Below, in pieces: positions 8,231-19,669 of a stretch of DNA of 64,000 nucleotides. The DNA lies in the NCBI GenBank assembly GCA_963693365.1, contig CAVNZM010000009.1:8556001-8620000 (forward strand). The letters are read 5' to 3'. A program made the position numbers and the translations under genes. The stretch's first letter is position 1. Every line of letters begins with the position of its first letter. Origin of the DNA: Amoebidium appalachense. Its lineage: Eukaryota > Ichthyosporea. A model generated the notes under the pieces. That model made no database searches and was not told the DNA's origin. It worked only from the letters and a program-made list of their open reading frames with translations.

Positions 8231-11200
8231 TCAGTCACGAAGACTGAGTGAAGCACGGTGCTGCTCGTGGGAGGGCCCGGGGAGGGGCTTGGTGAAGATG
8301 TCAGCCACGTTGTCTTTGCTGGACACGTAGGTGACGACCACATCCCCACTCTTGATGTAGTCCTTCGTGTTGTGGTACCGGACAGCAATGTGTTTGGTCC
8401 GGTGCTTGATGCTGTTGGTGTGCAGGAGGGCAATGGTGGACTGGTTGTCACAGTAGACGGGGATGGGGTCGGTCATCGGGTAGCCGAGTTCACGGAGGAG
8501 ATCACGGTGCCAGATGACGTTTTGAACAGCAGCATTGATGGCCAGAGGCTCAGCCTCGGTGGTGGATGTTGCCGTGATGGACTGTAGCTTCGAATACCAT
8601 GTGATGGGTATGCCCTTGAAGAAGATGACGTATCCGGTGGTTGAACGACGGGTGTTGGGGCAGTTGGCAAAGTCAGCATCAGAATAACACTCCAGCAAGG
8701 GGGTGTTGTCGTCGGAAGCAGACTTGTCGTAGTGAAGGCCGAGGTTGGAAGTGCCGATGAGGTACCGAACTACACGGAGCAGACATCCCCATGCAAGTTT
8801 GGTGGGGTTGGCACTGAATCTACCGAGGTAGCCGATGGCAAAGGAGATGTCGGGCCGGGAACAACGAGCAACCCACAAAAGACGGCCGAGTAGTTCACGG
8901 TAGGGAACCTTGATGGGTGGTGAGTCGTTCTCGTTGATGGTGATGACGGTGCCGACGGGAATGGGAGTAGCCTTGGGGTGAGCATCGTTGAGGTTGAAGT
9001 CTCTGACGATGTCGTTGATGTAGGATTGTTGAAGCAGCTTGAGGTGACCGGGGGTGTGGATGAGCTGGGTGCCAAGGAAGATGTCGGGGAGGTCAACCTT
9101 GCAGAGAGCTGACTTCATGATGTGGTCTACTAGATCCTTGGTGTGGGAAGAGTTGGCCGTGCAGATGATGATGACGTCGTCCACATAGTTGCCAGTGAGG
9201 ATGATGTCACCGTTGGGGAAGGTCTTGATGTAGACACATGGATCTGAACGGAGACGTTCAAGACCATGAGCAAGGAGGACCTTGTCGAAGTACTCATACC
9301 AGGCCAGTGATGCTTGCTTGAGGCCGTAGAGTGCCTTCTTGAGTTTCCAGACCTTGTGCTCGTTGCCGGGGGTGATGAAGCCAGGTGGTGGCTCAATGTA
9401 GATGTCTTCTTGAAGAGGACTGTTGAGGAAGGCAGTTGAGACGTCGAGTTGGTGAATCTCATGGTTGCCGTCCACACCGATGGCAAGGAGGGCACGGACG
9501 GAGGAGGACATCACCACGGGGGAAGAGTTGTCACCGTAGTCAACACCGTAGACTTGAATGAAGCCCTTTGCAACACCACGAGCTTTGATCTTGGTGTCAC
9601 CGGCTGAGTTGAGGACTTTCTCAGTCACAATCCACTTGAACTTGATGATGTTGGCACCAGGGGGGGGATCAACAATGGTGAAGACATCCTTGGTGATGAA
9701 GGCTTGGTACTCGGAGGTGAGGGCAGCTATGACGGCATCACCGTTGGGACCGTTGCAAAGCTTTTGAATGCCCTTGGGGAGCTGGTCAATGTTGATGGTC
9801 GGTGCTATGATGCTGACCAGTGCCGTTGGAGTCTTGGTGAGACGTGTAGACCGACGAAGGTTGGGCTTGGGGGGGTCCTTGAGGGGGGTGGTGGCCGGGG
9901 AGGTGGTGGAGGCCGGGACAGCCTGAGGGGCATGGAAGCCAGGAATAGGACCGGTGGTGAGGGGGGCATCGGTGTCCACAGGGCTGCTCGAGGCCGAGTG
10001 GAAGGTGGGGGACCCAGGACGAACCGGAGTCATGTAGCCGGGTTGATGCACAGCAACGGGGGGGGGCCGGCAGCAAGGGTTGTTGGCCAGTGGGGGGGGG
10101 GGCTCGGGGGAGGCACGGGTTCAACCGGGGCTGGTTGGTTGTGCCAGGACGGTTGGGAGATGACCACAGACGGAGTTTCATCGTCGTCGTCGGAGGTGGG
10201 TTCCAATGTCGGCAGATCGGGTTTGGGGGGAACGGAGACCTGATTGGTGCTGCTCGTGAATTTTGACTCGTCGAAGATCACATCACGGCAGATCTTGATT
10301 TGGTTGCTGGCACGGTCAAGGATCTTGTGTGCCTTGGAGGGTAGGTCCCAGCCGACGTAGGTGCCGACTCTGACGGTTGATGCAAGCTTGTTCCTCTTTG
10401 ACCGGGGAACATGCACATAGGCAGGGGAGCCGAACACGTGGAGCTGGGAGACGTCGGGTTTGAAGCCGTGGAAGGCCTCGAAGGGGGTGTTGCCGTTGGC
10501 AGCAGATGACGGTGTGACGTTGATGATGTAGCCAGCATGCTTGAGAGCAGCAACCCACAACTTGGGAGAGAGAGGTTGGTCCTTGTCGGCATGGAGGAAG
10601 CAACGGACTGTCTCTTGCAGTTCTCTCATCTTCCGTTCAACAACACCGTTGTGCTGTGGTGTGTCGACGGGGGCAAACTCCATGATGATGCCTTTCTGCT
10701 TGCAGTAGGCCTCGGTGTCCCTGGAGGTGAACTCAGAGCCGGAGTCAAACCGAAGATGGGTGACGATCTCAGGTGTCTGACGTTCGATGGTTTCAACGAG
10801 AGACTGAATGTAGCTGAGGGTTTCACCACGGTTGTAAAGGGGGAACACGGTGGTGTAACCGGTGGCATCACAAACACACACCAGAGCAACCTTGTAGCCT
10901 CCGTAGGAAGCACAGGGAGCTTCGAAGAAGTCCAGGTGCCACTTAGCACCGGGAATGGTGAACTTGGAATGGGTGCCGGGAAAAGGGGCCTTGGTGGTCT
11001 TGCCAGACATGCAGCCGAAGCAGTCACTGTTGTCGGGTGACTTGAGGGAGGGGGGCATGCCGATGACAAGCTCATCCTTGGCCATCCTGGTGACGGTGGA
11101 GAGGGCACGGTGGCCGAGACGGTTGTGCCAAAGGGTGAGGTCGTCGGTTGGTTGAGTCCTTGCTGTGTAGGCTTGGACCCTCGGGTGTTTAGGAGTCTCA

Positions 11201-12603
11201 ATCACATAGTCAGTGATGTAGTAGAGACCGTCGAGGGGGGTGAGATCTGAAATGATGTCACCATTACGGCTGTAGAGGAACGACGGGTGGTTGTCTGTAT
11301 CGTCACAATGACCCAGGAGGCCGGCAGTTGAGGCCATGGAGGTAGACACGAGGAAAGACGGTGACTCGGGTACGTAGTAAGCATTGATGCTGCACGGGGT
11401 TGGGTGGCCGTTGTAGTGCAGTGTCATGTTGATGATGCCACGGTGTGTGGCATTGACGGTGCCGAGGCCGTGAATGGGGGTGGGAGGACACGGGGTAAGG
11501 GAGGAGAAATACTCCTTGATGGGGCAGATGTGTGCATTACAAGCACTGTCCCAGACGGGGTCGTCACTGTCGGGTGTGCCGGTGGAGGAGATGAGTGCAA
11601 ATTTCACACTCTTGTTGCCTTTCTCCTGCTTGGCACGACGAGCAACAGCACAGCCAGGCCCCGGGCATGCTGTGATGTGGTGGGGCTCATGGCAGTAGGA
11701 ACACTCCACCTTCTTGGTGTTGTGCTGTCGGTTACGGTTGTCCCTGTTACCACGGTGGTAAGGGGAAGTTGAACGGGGGCCGGGTGACTTGGAGGAAGGA
11801 CGAGGATCACGGGAACGGGACGGGGAACGGTGAGGTGTATGCTCACGTCGAGGAATACGGTTACGGAGGTCACCGGGGGGAAGCACTCTGCTCTGGAGTG
11901 CACGGAGGGGACGGTTGTTGACGGTTGCACCAGTGCCTGCGTCGATGAGGCCGGCACGGATTTCAGCTCCTCGGATGTCACTGATGAGCTGGTTGAAGGA
12001 CGGGTAGGCCTTGTTGTTCATCCAGTAGTCGGAGCAGAGACGTTCAATGTCGGAGCAGACCAGGGCCGTGTTCTTCCGGAGGTGAAGGAAGAACTTACGT
12101 ACGACATCCTTGTGCTGGACGGGCTCGTCGAGGCAGGCAAGTGTCGTAGCCAGACGTTGGAGACGGGTGAGGTATGCTGTGAGGTTGGGGTAGTCTCGTA
12201 GTTCAAGCTCCTCGAAGGTGACTTGAATCTGGGTGACTCGGGCCTCCTTCTCTGCTACATACGCCATACGTAGGTTGTGGAAGACTTCACCACCGTGGAC
12301 ACCGTCTTGCATCCGGCCGGAGTCGTAGAGCTTGGTCGGGTGGACGGACTGGTTGAGGATCTGGTCGAGGACGTCGGAAGCCTTCTTGTAGGAGTCCTTG
12401 GTGACGTAGCCTAGCAACTGGTTGGCGTCGGAGCCGTCAACCCACCGTGGCCTCTTGATAGCGTCAACGAATTTCTCGGCAATGGTTGTTCTAATGAACC
12501 GGTGAATGAGTGGCTCCCACTCGAAATAATTAAGACGTTTCTCGTCTCTTTTCTCGGACGGATTCCATATTGGAAGGTTGATATACGACGGTTTGTCAGT
12601 CAT
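8231..12603 (-). pseudogene. gag-pol: C1 gag-pol polyprotein, broken by homopolymer frameshifts
   Basis: The polyprotein starts MTDKPSYINL at 12603. Positions from there: Gag core 1-250; CX2CX3HX4C knuckle 301-313; aspartic protease signature WDSA 351-354; integrase zinc region with His493, His498, Cys528 and Cys531; integrase core Asp558, Asp620, Glu656. After a proline-rich linker the frame changes at two G-runs (11 at 10092-10102 and 9 near 10058-10066). RT then follows with QLDVSTAFLN and YVDDV, and RNase H with YSDADFAN and CDNQST. The rest of the frame is open to the stop at 8231. The product would make and integrate the cDNA. As read, no single polyprotein can be made. Confidence 0.9.
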
Positions 12604-12678
12604 GATTGAAGCAGTAAGACTGAGAGATTTCGCGGTTGTAACGAGATTGTGTGTTAGCGTGCAAAGGGGCCGTAAACC

Positions 12679-13415
12679 TGTTGTTTTGTGTGGGTAAACG
12701 GAGAAGCAGAGAGCACAGATGGGTGTTATGATATACACAACACAGAGACACACGGGAAAAACACAACCGGAGAGGTGGAACGATTTCTGGAACCATAGGA
12801 AATGAATACGACTGCTTGAGATTTATTCCAAGATGAAGTCCCTTTTATACTTGGGAATGTGAAAACGATAAACCAATCAAAAGAACGAAAACTCTATTTT
12901 CCAATCAGAAAGACGAAAACTATGAGTGTAAAATATATTGATTAAAATGTCTGTCGACACATAGAATATAAAACTCAATCCTCTAATGAAAGAAACTTCT
13001 AATAAAAGCACGGAAACATTTAACAAAATGAAACCACTTATGTAACTATTAATTCATAACATACATTTATACATGTTCTTATCATAACACGTCTAAATAT
13101 AATTATTCCTAATAGTTGGAGAACATAGCACAATGCTACGTCGTGAGAAAGGAATGAGAAAGGAATGTAAGTTACTATATTTGGGAAAATACAAACGAGA
13201 TTTGATTGGATGACATATATAGATTTTGACACAAACGACAATACGTGTGCGCGAGCTAAGTATGTCGATACGTACACAGATCTAAGATGTCGTGTACACG
13301 GAAACAGAAAGGAAAGAAAGAAATGAAGAAAGGAAAAGGAAACAAACTACAACAACTAATAAACAAATACAAAACTCAACTTCTAAGTCTTGCTGAGAAT
13401 CAAGTGAAGATGACA
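12679..13415 (-). repeat. C1 5' LTR (about 737 bp)
   Basis: On the element strand it begins TGTCATCTTCAC and ends AAACAACA. It is shared with the LTRs at 54651-55358 and 60318-61478. The sequence next to it on the internal side (GGTTTACGGCCCC, element strand) is the expected primer-binding site, but it lacks the usual TGG start. AT-rich and purine-rich stretches dominate. Confidence 0.8.
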
Positions 13416-13795
13416 ATATCGGACACCCATCCTACGTGTTTACCCAGAAAAATATTTATGTCAATAATTTCCACAAATAAAACCTCTATGAAAACTACTC
13501 CGGAACGTGTGTTGCCTCTAGGGGGACATCCCCTGGAGAAAGTGAAACTGCAATGGTTGTACACCACGGCACGAGAGCAGTATGCTTGCTCCAAAGGTTT
13601 CACTTAAGAATAGAGGCGAATACACGTGTGGTAGTGGCAGCAATGGAGGCCGGGCGAAGTCGGGTCACGGTATAGCTCAGGAAACAGTCGGAGGACCATC
13701 TGCCGAGTTGTTTGATCCAGGAGTCGTCGACCCCGGCCTCAGCCAGTGCTGTGGCCCCCCTATGCGGAGGCTGTGGCAGGCAAACCGTTCTGATT
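13416..13795 (-). mobile_element. Fragment of a D-family element: start of A2, B1 and end of the recombinase gene
   Basis: It matches D1 positions about 2220-2595 with several substitutions and small indels. It includes a B repeat (about 13491-13570) and the last codons of the recombinase (13600-13795). It is diverged from D1 and D2, so older. C1 is inserted at its left edge, with ATATC as a possible 5-bp target duplication. Confidence 0.8.
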
Positions 13796-14357
13796 GCAGT
13801 GGCTTGGCAGCCACAAACTATATAGGTTGAAAAGGCCAGCTGAAGACATGTAGCACCCGGATGTGATGTTACAGCCCTTGGGCAACCATTCAGGATTTTC
13901 GCTCAGCTCATCCAGGAATTCTGAGACGCACTTCCGGGTGCACACGTGTTCGCCAATGACATCGTCCCAGCTGACAACCTCGTCCTCGCTCACATCTTGG
14001 GATTCTTGCTCCGGTGGCCTCTTGGGCTCTGTTTGGGGGAGAGGGGCCCACACCGTTTGCAGGGTGTCCGATTCGACTGTGGCCCTAATTCCCAAAATCG
14101 TCATCGTTTCGATCGCCACTTTCAAGCAATCTAGGGACGCAATATCGAACAGATGTACCCGAGGTCGATGGTTCGGACAGTAGGCTGATAGCACAGGACC
14201 TGCCCAACGGCGGATTTCCATAGAGCGCGCTGATTTCGATGACTTCCGTGGCCGTCAGCAGGTCGATCCGTCCTGCGGGCGTGCGTACCTCAATGGTTCC
14301 ACCTTCGAGCTTGGCCAGCCTATCCCTGACATATGACTCGTCGTAGGTAGCCATCAC
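13796..14357 (-). pseudogene. Unrecognised gene fragment, frameshifted
   Basis: Two overlapping minus-strand frames look like one protein. One is 14357-14085, starting MMATYDESYVRDRLAKLEGG. The other is 14221-13796, with an acidic, Glu/Pro-rich middle and a Cys-containing stretch (HVCTRKCVSEF). The change of frame would fall near 14220. The composition is protein-like: few low-complexity residues and no internal stops in the chosen parts. I do not recognise the family. The 3' end merges with the D-family fragment, so the gene was probably truncated by it. Confidence 0.4.
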
Positions 14358-14540
14358 TTACAACACAAGAAAATAAAAATCACCCCTAGTCGATTGTTGG
14401 TTGCCAGTGGGTGGCTGGGGGTGGCTGGGAGGGGCCTGTGTGTACTGGGGGTGGCTGGGAGGGGCCTGTGTGCACCGGTGCCCCGTCAGCCACGCGTGCC
14501 TCCTGTGCCTCGCGTGCCGCGCATGCCCCCGGGCCCCGGG

Positions 14541-14833
14541 CTAGTTTCGGGTCCGAATCGGGCTCCCCGGTTCTTTGGTGTGCAGCCGCATGTGCCGCTT
14601 GAGGCTCAAGGCATACCGAAACGACGCCCGCACCCCGCATGCGCGCACACGTGCCGCAGAATACCCGCATGCCTGTCGCTGTGCGCCGCGAAGTTGCTGT
14701 TGCGGGTGGTGGAATAGCCGCAACCGTCGACTGTGCACCAATACACCTTGTACGGGCGGACCATGATGCCTTGGGGGGTCTTGCACGTACACAGATACAT
14801 GGTGTTATTGAGAGGGGAGAAAATAATTTCCAA
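14541..14833 (-). pseudogene. C2H2 zinc-finger gene fragment, 1-bp frameshift in the second finger
   Basis: The frame from 14833 contains a complete finger: CTVDGC, a 12-residue spacer, then HSDRH (CX4CX12HX3H). A second begins CAHAGCGRRF. Its His half (SLKRHMRLHT) continues in another frame, down to a stop near 14541. One missing base after the TTT at about 14620 would account for the break, and the C-X12-H spacing is exact when the two halves are compared. It is either a pseudogene or a single-base error. It lies upstream of the unrecognised fragment at 13796-14357 on the same strand; whether they were one gene is unknown. Confidence 0.6.
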
Positions 14834-15630
14834 CGGCTACTGCTGCTCCGGGCTGTCCTGGGGCCGTGCGTGCCTGGCGTGCCACCCCCAGCCCCCCAAG
14901 CCCCGCGCTAGTTTTGGGTCGGGCTATCGGGTTCCGTGGTCCTGCGAGCCCGCTGCGTCTCGCCGGCCGTGCATGCCTCGCGTGCCTCACGTGCCCCCGC
15001 GCGCAGGCCTTTGTCGATGTGCTGTAAGTATAATACAGAGTACCTACTCCCATGCCAAAGATTATTACACCCGGGCCGACTGGCCCAAGGGTGTAACCGG
15101 TGGCTACTGTGGCTAGTGTGTCCACTGATTCCCCGTTCATCCCCAAACCGGAGATCTCCCTAGCAACAGCCAATCAAAAGCCGCCAAACACAACCCCCGC
15201 CAACGGTTTGAGGGGCTAGTAAACCCTAGGTGCACTGAATTCAAGTTGCACTGAATTGAATCATGAGCACTGGCGACGCCGACGAGCTTCACTGAATTCG
15301 ATGCACTGAATCATCATGTGCCGGCCCGGGTTCGCGCCCCCGCCCGCGCCGGTCGGTTTCAGTGCCCGGAAAGCGATTCAGTGCACCCAATCAGTGCATC
15401 ATACCCCCCACCCCAGGACATGCAGTACAGCCCCTCAAAACCGTTGCCGATTTGGAATTCAAAAGCACGACACTATCAGATCCCACCATCGTGCCCTCGG
15501 ATTTACCCATTCCCCTATTCCTGTTTTACCCCCCCCCCCCCCCCCCCCCCGCCCTCCCTGTTGGAAGATGGTATCGTTATCCAGTCCGATCGCATGAATC
15601 AGATCATGATCGGCTGGTGGCCGCGGATCT
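14834..15630. other. GC-rich intergenic DNA with a TGCACTGAATT word cluster
   Basis: No supportable gene. A GTGCCTCGCGTGCC-like motif recurs at about 14495, 14865 and 14970. TGCACTGAAT-type words occur at about 15233, 15247, 15287 and 15302, and inverted (ATTCAGTGCA) at about 15375 and 15390. A poly-C run lies at about 15531-15550. A minus-strand frame at 14805-15173 has a Gly-rich hydrophobic stretch but no recognisable family. Confidence 0.5.
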
Positions 15631-15633
15631 AAC

Positions 15634-15700
15634 CGATTCGTAGCTCAGTTGGTAGAGAACTCGACCGGAGATGCGGGGTTCAAATCCCGTCGGGACATCT
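15634..15700 (+). ncRNA. tRNA-like Pol III head (SINE-like), first copy
   Basis: The A box TAGCTCAGTTGG (15641-15652) and B box GGTTCAAATCC (15677-15687) match the internal Pol III promoter consensus at natural spacing. The D stem is partly formed, but the anticodon arm is too short and the acceptor ends do not pair. It is therefore not a working tRNA. A tRNA-derived SINE or a tRNA pseudogene fits. Confidence 0.5.
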
Positions 15701-15847
15701 GATCCTTCTGGCTGGGGTAAGCCAGACGCCACTGCGTCACCAACCACGGAGTGGTTAGTGTGATCGCAAGGCACAAGACGCTAGTCTCTGCAAACAAAAT
15801 CCAACATGGTAGCATAGAACAGGGGAGTGGGGACTGAGGGGGAGGGC

Positions 15848-15900
15848 GCCCGCGGTCTAGTGGTCAAAGGCGCGGACCCGCGCAGGGTCCGACTCGACAT
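15848..15900 (+). ncRNA. Second tRNA-like segment
   Basis: GCGGTCTAGTGGTCAAAGGC resembles the 5' half of tRNAs of the Glu/Asp type (A box). CAGGGTCCGACTC resembles a B box. It lies about 200 bp after the first head on the same strand. No complete cloverleaf is visible. The pair could be a dimeric SINE. Confidence 0.35.
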
Positions 15901-17708
15901 GCTAACACGTGTCGATTCGCTGCCCCAAGGAGTTCCACAAACAAATATGTGCAGTGAGTTCCGGCCGACGTCATGAACAGCACGTCCTCTGACGTCCAGT
16001 CATCCGGTCCAACGTCAGTGGGAGACCAATGGATCATAGGCCACGGTTCGGTAGCGTCGGACAACGGGTTTCCCTAGTAAGCTATGTTTATCTGTTGCCG
16101 AGTCTGCGTCATTACTCAATGAGCGCCGGTCCGTTCTCGCCGAGATGGACTGCCACCTGTGACGTCACTGGCAGGCAGCATGTTGGGCCGCGGCCCTTTC
16201 ACCACACCCGAGCGGTCCACGAGAAGCGCACACCCCCAAATCGCGGCCTGCTCGGCCTCCGCCACTGCCCCGAGAAGTAGCGCGAGTACCAAGGTGTCGG
16301 CAGATCTCATGGTGGCGATCTAGAAGCAAGGTCCGCGGGGAGCCACGCTGGTAGCAGCGTTAGTGACTGACGCTTTGGTCCATAGCGATAGGCGGCCAGG
16401 AGATCTCTGAGTATGGTATAAGACCGAGGCAGAACGCGCTTCTTGTAAGGTACTGTGGCGTGAGTAATGTGTAATGTAATTGGTTGAAATATGAATCTCA
16501 TCGTTCTACCATGGCTGGCTGTCTATAGACTCCGGGCACAGAATTCAGTAGGTAAAAACCTCGGTCCTTCGTGGGCTGGCACCCACTACATCGGCGGTAA
16601 TGAATAAGACCCTCCTAAAGGAGAAAAATAAAAAAATAACATGGGACTGGGGCTCCCCCCACGCTCGATTGTCTGAGTGGGGAGTGGAAGGGACTTGCCG
16701 TGGACAGTCTGGGGCCCAGCCCCGGCCTACTGCGTTTCCAGCGCAGCCAATCAAATGCAGCTGGGAATATACATGCTAAGCAACAGCTAGCGCAACGACA
16801 ACCCATACATATTATGAAAAGCAGAGGCTAGCATGGGTAGCTCCGAAAGAAAGTTAAGACACCGTATCACAATATCTACTGTCACGGTGCAGCATTAATA
16901 AGGTGATCTATAATAGTCATTTTGAAACAAATATATTGAGGAAGGGAGGCGGCAAAGATAATAAAACCGCCCATAACCTCCGGTTCTATTACGTAGCTAA
17001 CAGGTCACACTATTGATAGATATGCATCCACGAGTAAACCGCCCCCCACACATAATACACAAGAGCAGGAGAACCAGGAACCATACACCGCCACGACATG
17101 ATCACTGTGGGTTACACCAACCACAAGAAACGAAATAGAAGAGACTCCTAACCGTATCCGCCAATATGCTACTAGCAGTTGTGTTTGCGGTCCTAACATA
17201 GGGAGGGACACCGGAGTAAAAAGATATCTATCAGCCATAGACCGAAAACCCAGTCACACATGATCTAACCGACCTCCGGTGGGGGCAGCCCCCGCGTACG
17301 TCGACAACGGGCAGAGACACGGTGGACGGGAAGAGGTAGAAGGGCGAGTCTGGTGGGGATGCGTGTAGCCGGAACAGTGGATGGTCTGGGGCACAGGCGG
17401 ACAGGCGGGTGATGTGCTGGTGAAATTTAAGGGTTAATTCGTGTATGCGTGTGAGGTGGTGTGAGGGCATATAGAGAATCGAAAGGGCGCCCGCTCACCC
17501 GCGGCGGGGCCCCCCGGGCGCCGGGGTCCCCCAGAGGGCGGGTCCCCACAGACGCGGGGCCCGGTCCCCGGGTCCCCGGGTCCCCCGGGGGAGGGCCCGG
17601 CCCGGGCCCGGCCCTTAGAAAAAAACCAGCAGCGACCCAAAAAGGACGGAGGGAAAGAGAAAAAAATGATCTAAGGGCACAAGGTTGAGGGAAAAATAAG
17701 ATAACGGG
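15901..17708. other. Intergenic DNA, nothing recognised
   Basis: Only short frames with no domain, no long repeats and no match to the mobile elements of the window. It becomes strongly G/C-biased (GGGCCC-type runs) from about 17480 to 17620. Confidence 0.4.
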
Positions 17709-17876
17709 GAGGCGGGAGGGGGAAGGGGAGGAGGCCGAGGATTCAGAGGGGGGACTGTGCCTTCCCTATTGTTTTAGTTTATAAATAAGCTGTGCACAAG
17801 ATTTTTTTAAGCCCATCAAAGAGATATTTTCTTCTCTGATTAGCTTGATGTCCTCTGGAAGCTACAGAGATAGGTT

Positions 17877-17949
<73 letters not shown>

Positions 17950-18585
17950 GGGGGGGTTTGTGTGTGTGTAATGTGCGTCGTGGGGGGGGGGGGGGGGGTG
18001 TGTGTGTGTGCGCGGGGGTGTGACGGCTAAGAAAGAGGAAAGGTTTACTTTATTATGGGCCCACACGGTCCAGTACTAGTGGCAAGGTGCTCGGACACGT
18101 GTCCCTGGCTCTATGCGCCTTTCTGTGCAAAATTGTATTATCTTGTGTAATTGAGATGTGTCTTGCAGAATGTTTTGTGTGTGATATGTGTGTGTGTGCA
18201 CGGTGTGATCACAATGTGTCTGTGTGCGTGTGCGTATCTTTTGTGTTTGGGTGTGTGTGTGTGTGTGTGTGTGTGTGTCCGTGTCACGTGATGTGTGTGT
18301 GTGCCCACCCCCCCCCCCAAAACCCCCCCCCCCCCCCCCCTCCCCCCCCCACCCCCCCCCCCCCCCACCCCCAAAAAAACAAAAAAAAGCCCGCAGCAGA
18401 GACAGGGGGGGGAGGGGGGGAGGGGGGGGGGGGGAGGAATTAGGGTGTGTTGTGTGTGTGTGTGTGTGGTGTGTGTGTGTGTGTGAAGTGTGTGTATGAA
18501 TTGTGTGTGTGTGTGTGGCTGACGGTGCAAGGGGTGTGGTGTGTCCCCCCTGTCCTGTGGGTCCTTTTCTGGGTGGATTTTTTTT

Positions 18586-18616
<31 letters not shown>

Positions 18617-18840
18617 GGGGGGGAGGGGGGGGGGGGGGGGAAGGGGAAGGGGAGAGGGACGGGGGGCCCCGGGGGGGGGGGGGGGGGCACCACCACCACC
18701 ACCACCACCACCACCACACACACAGCACCACACAGGATCACCACCACCACAAAAAAGAAAAAAAAAAGTGCAGCGGGGCGGGGGAGGGGGGGGGGGAGGG
18801 GGCCCATTGCGCTATTGACTGTACAAGAATTCATTACTAA
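17709..18840. repeat. Low-complexity block: (GT)n, poly-C, poly-G, (CAC)n
   Basis: (GT)n at about 17879-17948, poly-G near 17981, mixed GT and C runs at 18240-18370, poly-G at 18598-18640 and (CAC)n at 18688-18715. All long frames here are simple repeats of Cys-Val, Thr-His, Pro or Gly and are not genes. Confidence 0.85.
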
Positions 18841-18875
18841 AGACTAAGATAAAAAGTCGCACGGAACCTGATAAA

Positions 18876-19060
18876 ATGAACCAATATGTTCTTCCGCTGC
18901 ATACCACAAAAAATGAACCAATAAAGGTTGCATAAATAGGACAAAGGTCTGATGGCGGACCGAACCAGAATCACGAATGGCATGTTGCCACCCGCGCTGG
19001 CCGCGGATGAACCAATCCTGGGCCTTGATCCGAAACCTGGGGGCTATATAACAAAGCCGT
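18876..19060 (+). promoter_or_regulatory. Promoter-like module: three ATGAACCAAT boxes plus TATA
   Basis: ATGAACCAAT occurs three times, with CCAAT at 18881, 18918 and 19012. GGCTATATAACA follows (TATA at 19045-19050). Spacing between the last CCAAT and the TATA box is about 30 bp. Transcription would run rightward. Confidence 0.5.
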
Positions 19061-19286
19061 CCCAGTACGGGGATCACATCAGTGAAGTCTGAGACAGACT
19101 GAGTCGGCCCATAGTAAAAGCAACCTGGCCGCGTGTGCCTTTCTACCCGTTCTCTGTTTTATTTTGATTCAGTTGTACTCTGCCTTATCCAACTAGTCCA
19201 CTACCTTGCGACCGGAGGACATTGCCAACTGTTTACAGGCGCGCGCAAAGAACTGCATCCCAACAAGATCATCCACAAGAATCCCA

Positions 19287-19376
19287 TGGCCGATCACAAT
19301 CCTTACCCCGATGATAGGCACCCCGTCCGTAGAAATAAACCGAATGAAGCCAGCCCAAAGGAAGAAAAAGAGTAAA
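19287..19376 (+). CDS. Small ORF downstream of the CCAAT/TATA module, hypothetical
   Basis: A 29-residue charged frame starts ATG at 19287 (MADHNPYPDDRHP...) and ends Lys-Glu-Glu-Lys-Glu-stop. It lies about 240 bp downstream of the TATA box. The same frame is open upstream to 19133 without an ATG. No family recognised. It may instead be the first exon of something longer, or not coding at all. It is listed only because of the promoter in front of it. Confidence 0.25.
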
Positions 19377-19389
19377 ACTTCTCAGAACA

Positions 19390-19665
19390 TCAAAAATGTG
19401 AAGAAAAGCACACGAAACAACGAATAGCGGAACAAACGAATAAAGAATTGCTAACGAAGCAATGAACCAACGAAAAATGAACCATCACGAATACACAATG
19501 AAATAAAGAATTAACGACAAACGAATGCATAGAGGAAATACGAAATGAATGCAACACGAAAACAAAACGAAGTAACGAAGTTATGAAACGACAAAAAACG
19601 AAAAACGAAAGCAAAATGAAATGGAAATACGAAAATGAAAGAACGAATGCACAACACTGCTTGGG
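19390..19665. repeat. Degenerate ACGAA-word island
   Basis: ACGAA/AACGAA is scattered at irregular spacing, more than 15 times in about 270 bp, with intervening A-rich sequence. It is not a clean tandem repeat. No gene. Confidence 0.7.
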
Positions 19666-19669
19666 TTGC

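Larger units (their letters stand above)
7213..13415 (-). mobile_element. C1: Ty1/copia-type LTR retrotransposon
   Basis: The minus-strand order is 5' LTR (12679-13415), gag-pol (12603-8231), 3' non-coding region with hairpins (8230-7547), polypurine tract (7536-7547) and a truncated 3' LTR (7213-7535). The domain order protease-integrase-RT-RNase H is diagnostic of copia. The 5' LTR runs TGTCATC...CAACA on the element strand. The element lies in D-family DNA: the flank at 13416 starts inside an A repeat. The far end of the 3' LTR is missing where D1 abuts. Confidence 0.85.

Noticed and set aside
7213-13415. Endogenous retrovirus with env
   Set aside because: Integrase precedes RT (copia order), and nothing env-like lies between RNase H and the 3' LTR.
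15634-15700. Functional tRNA gene
   Set aside because: The anticodon arm is too short and the acceptor ends do not pair; only the A and B boxes are convincing.
17845-18834. Several overlapping frames rich in Cys-Val, Thr-His, Pro and Gly
   Set aside because: Pure low-complexity DNA; frames are open on both strands for compositional reasons.
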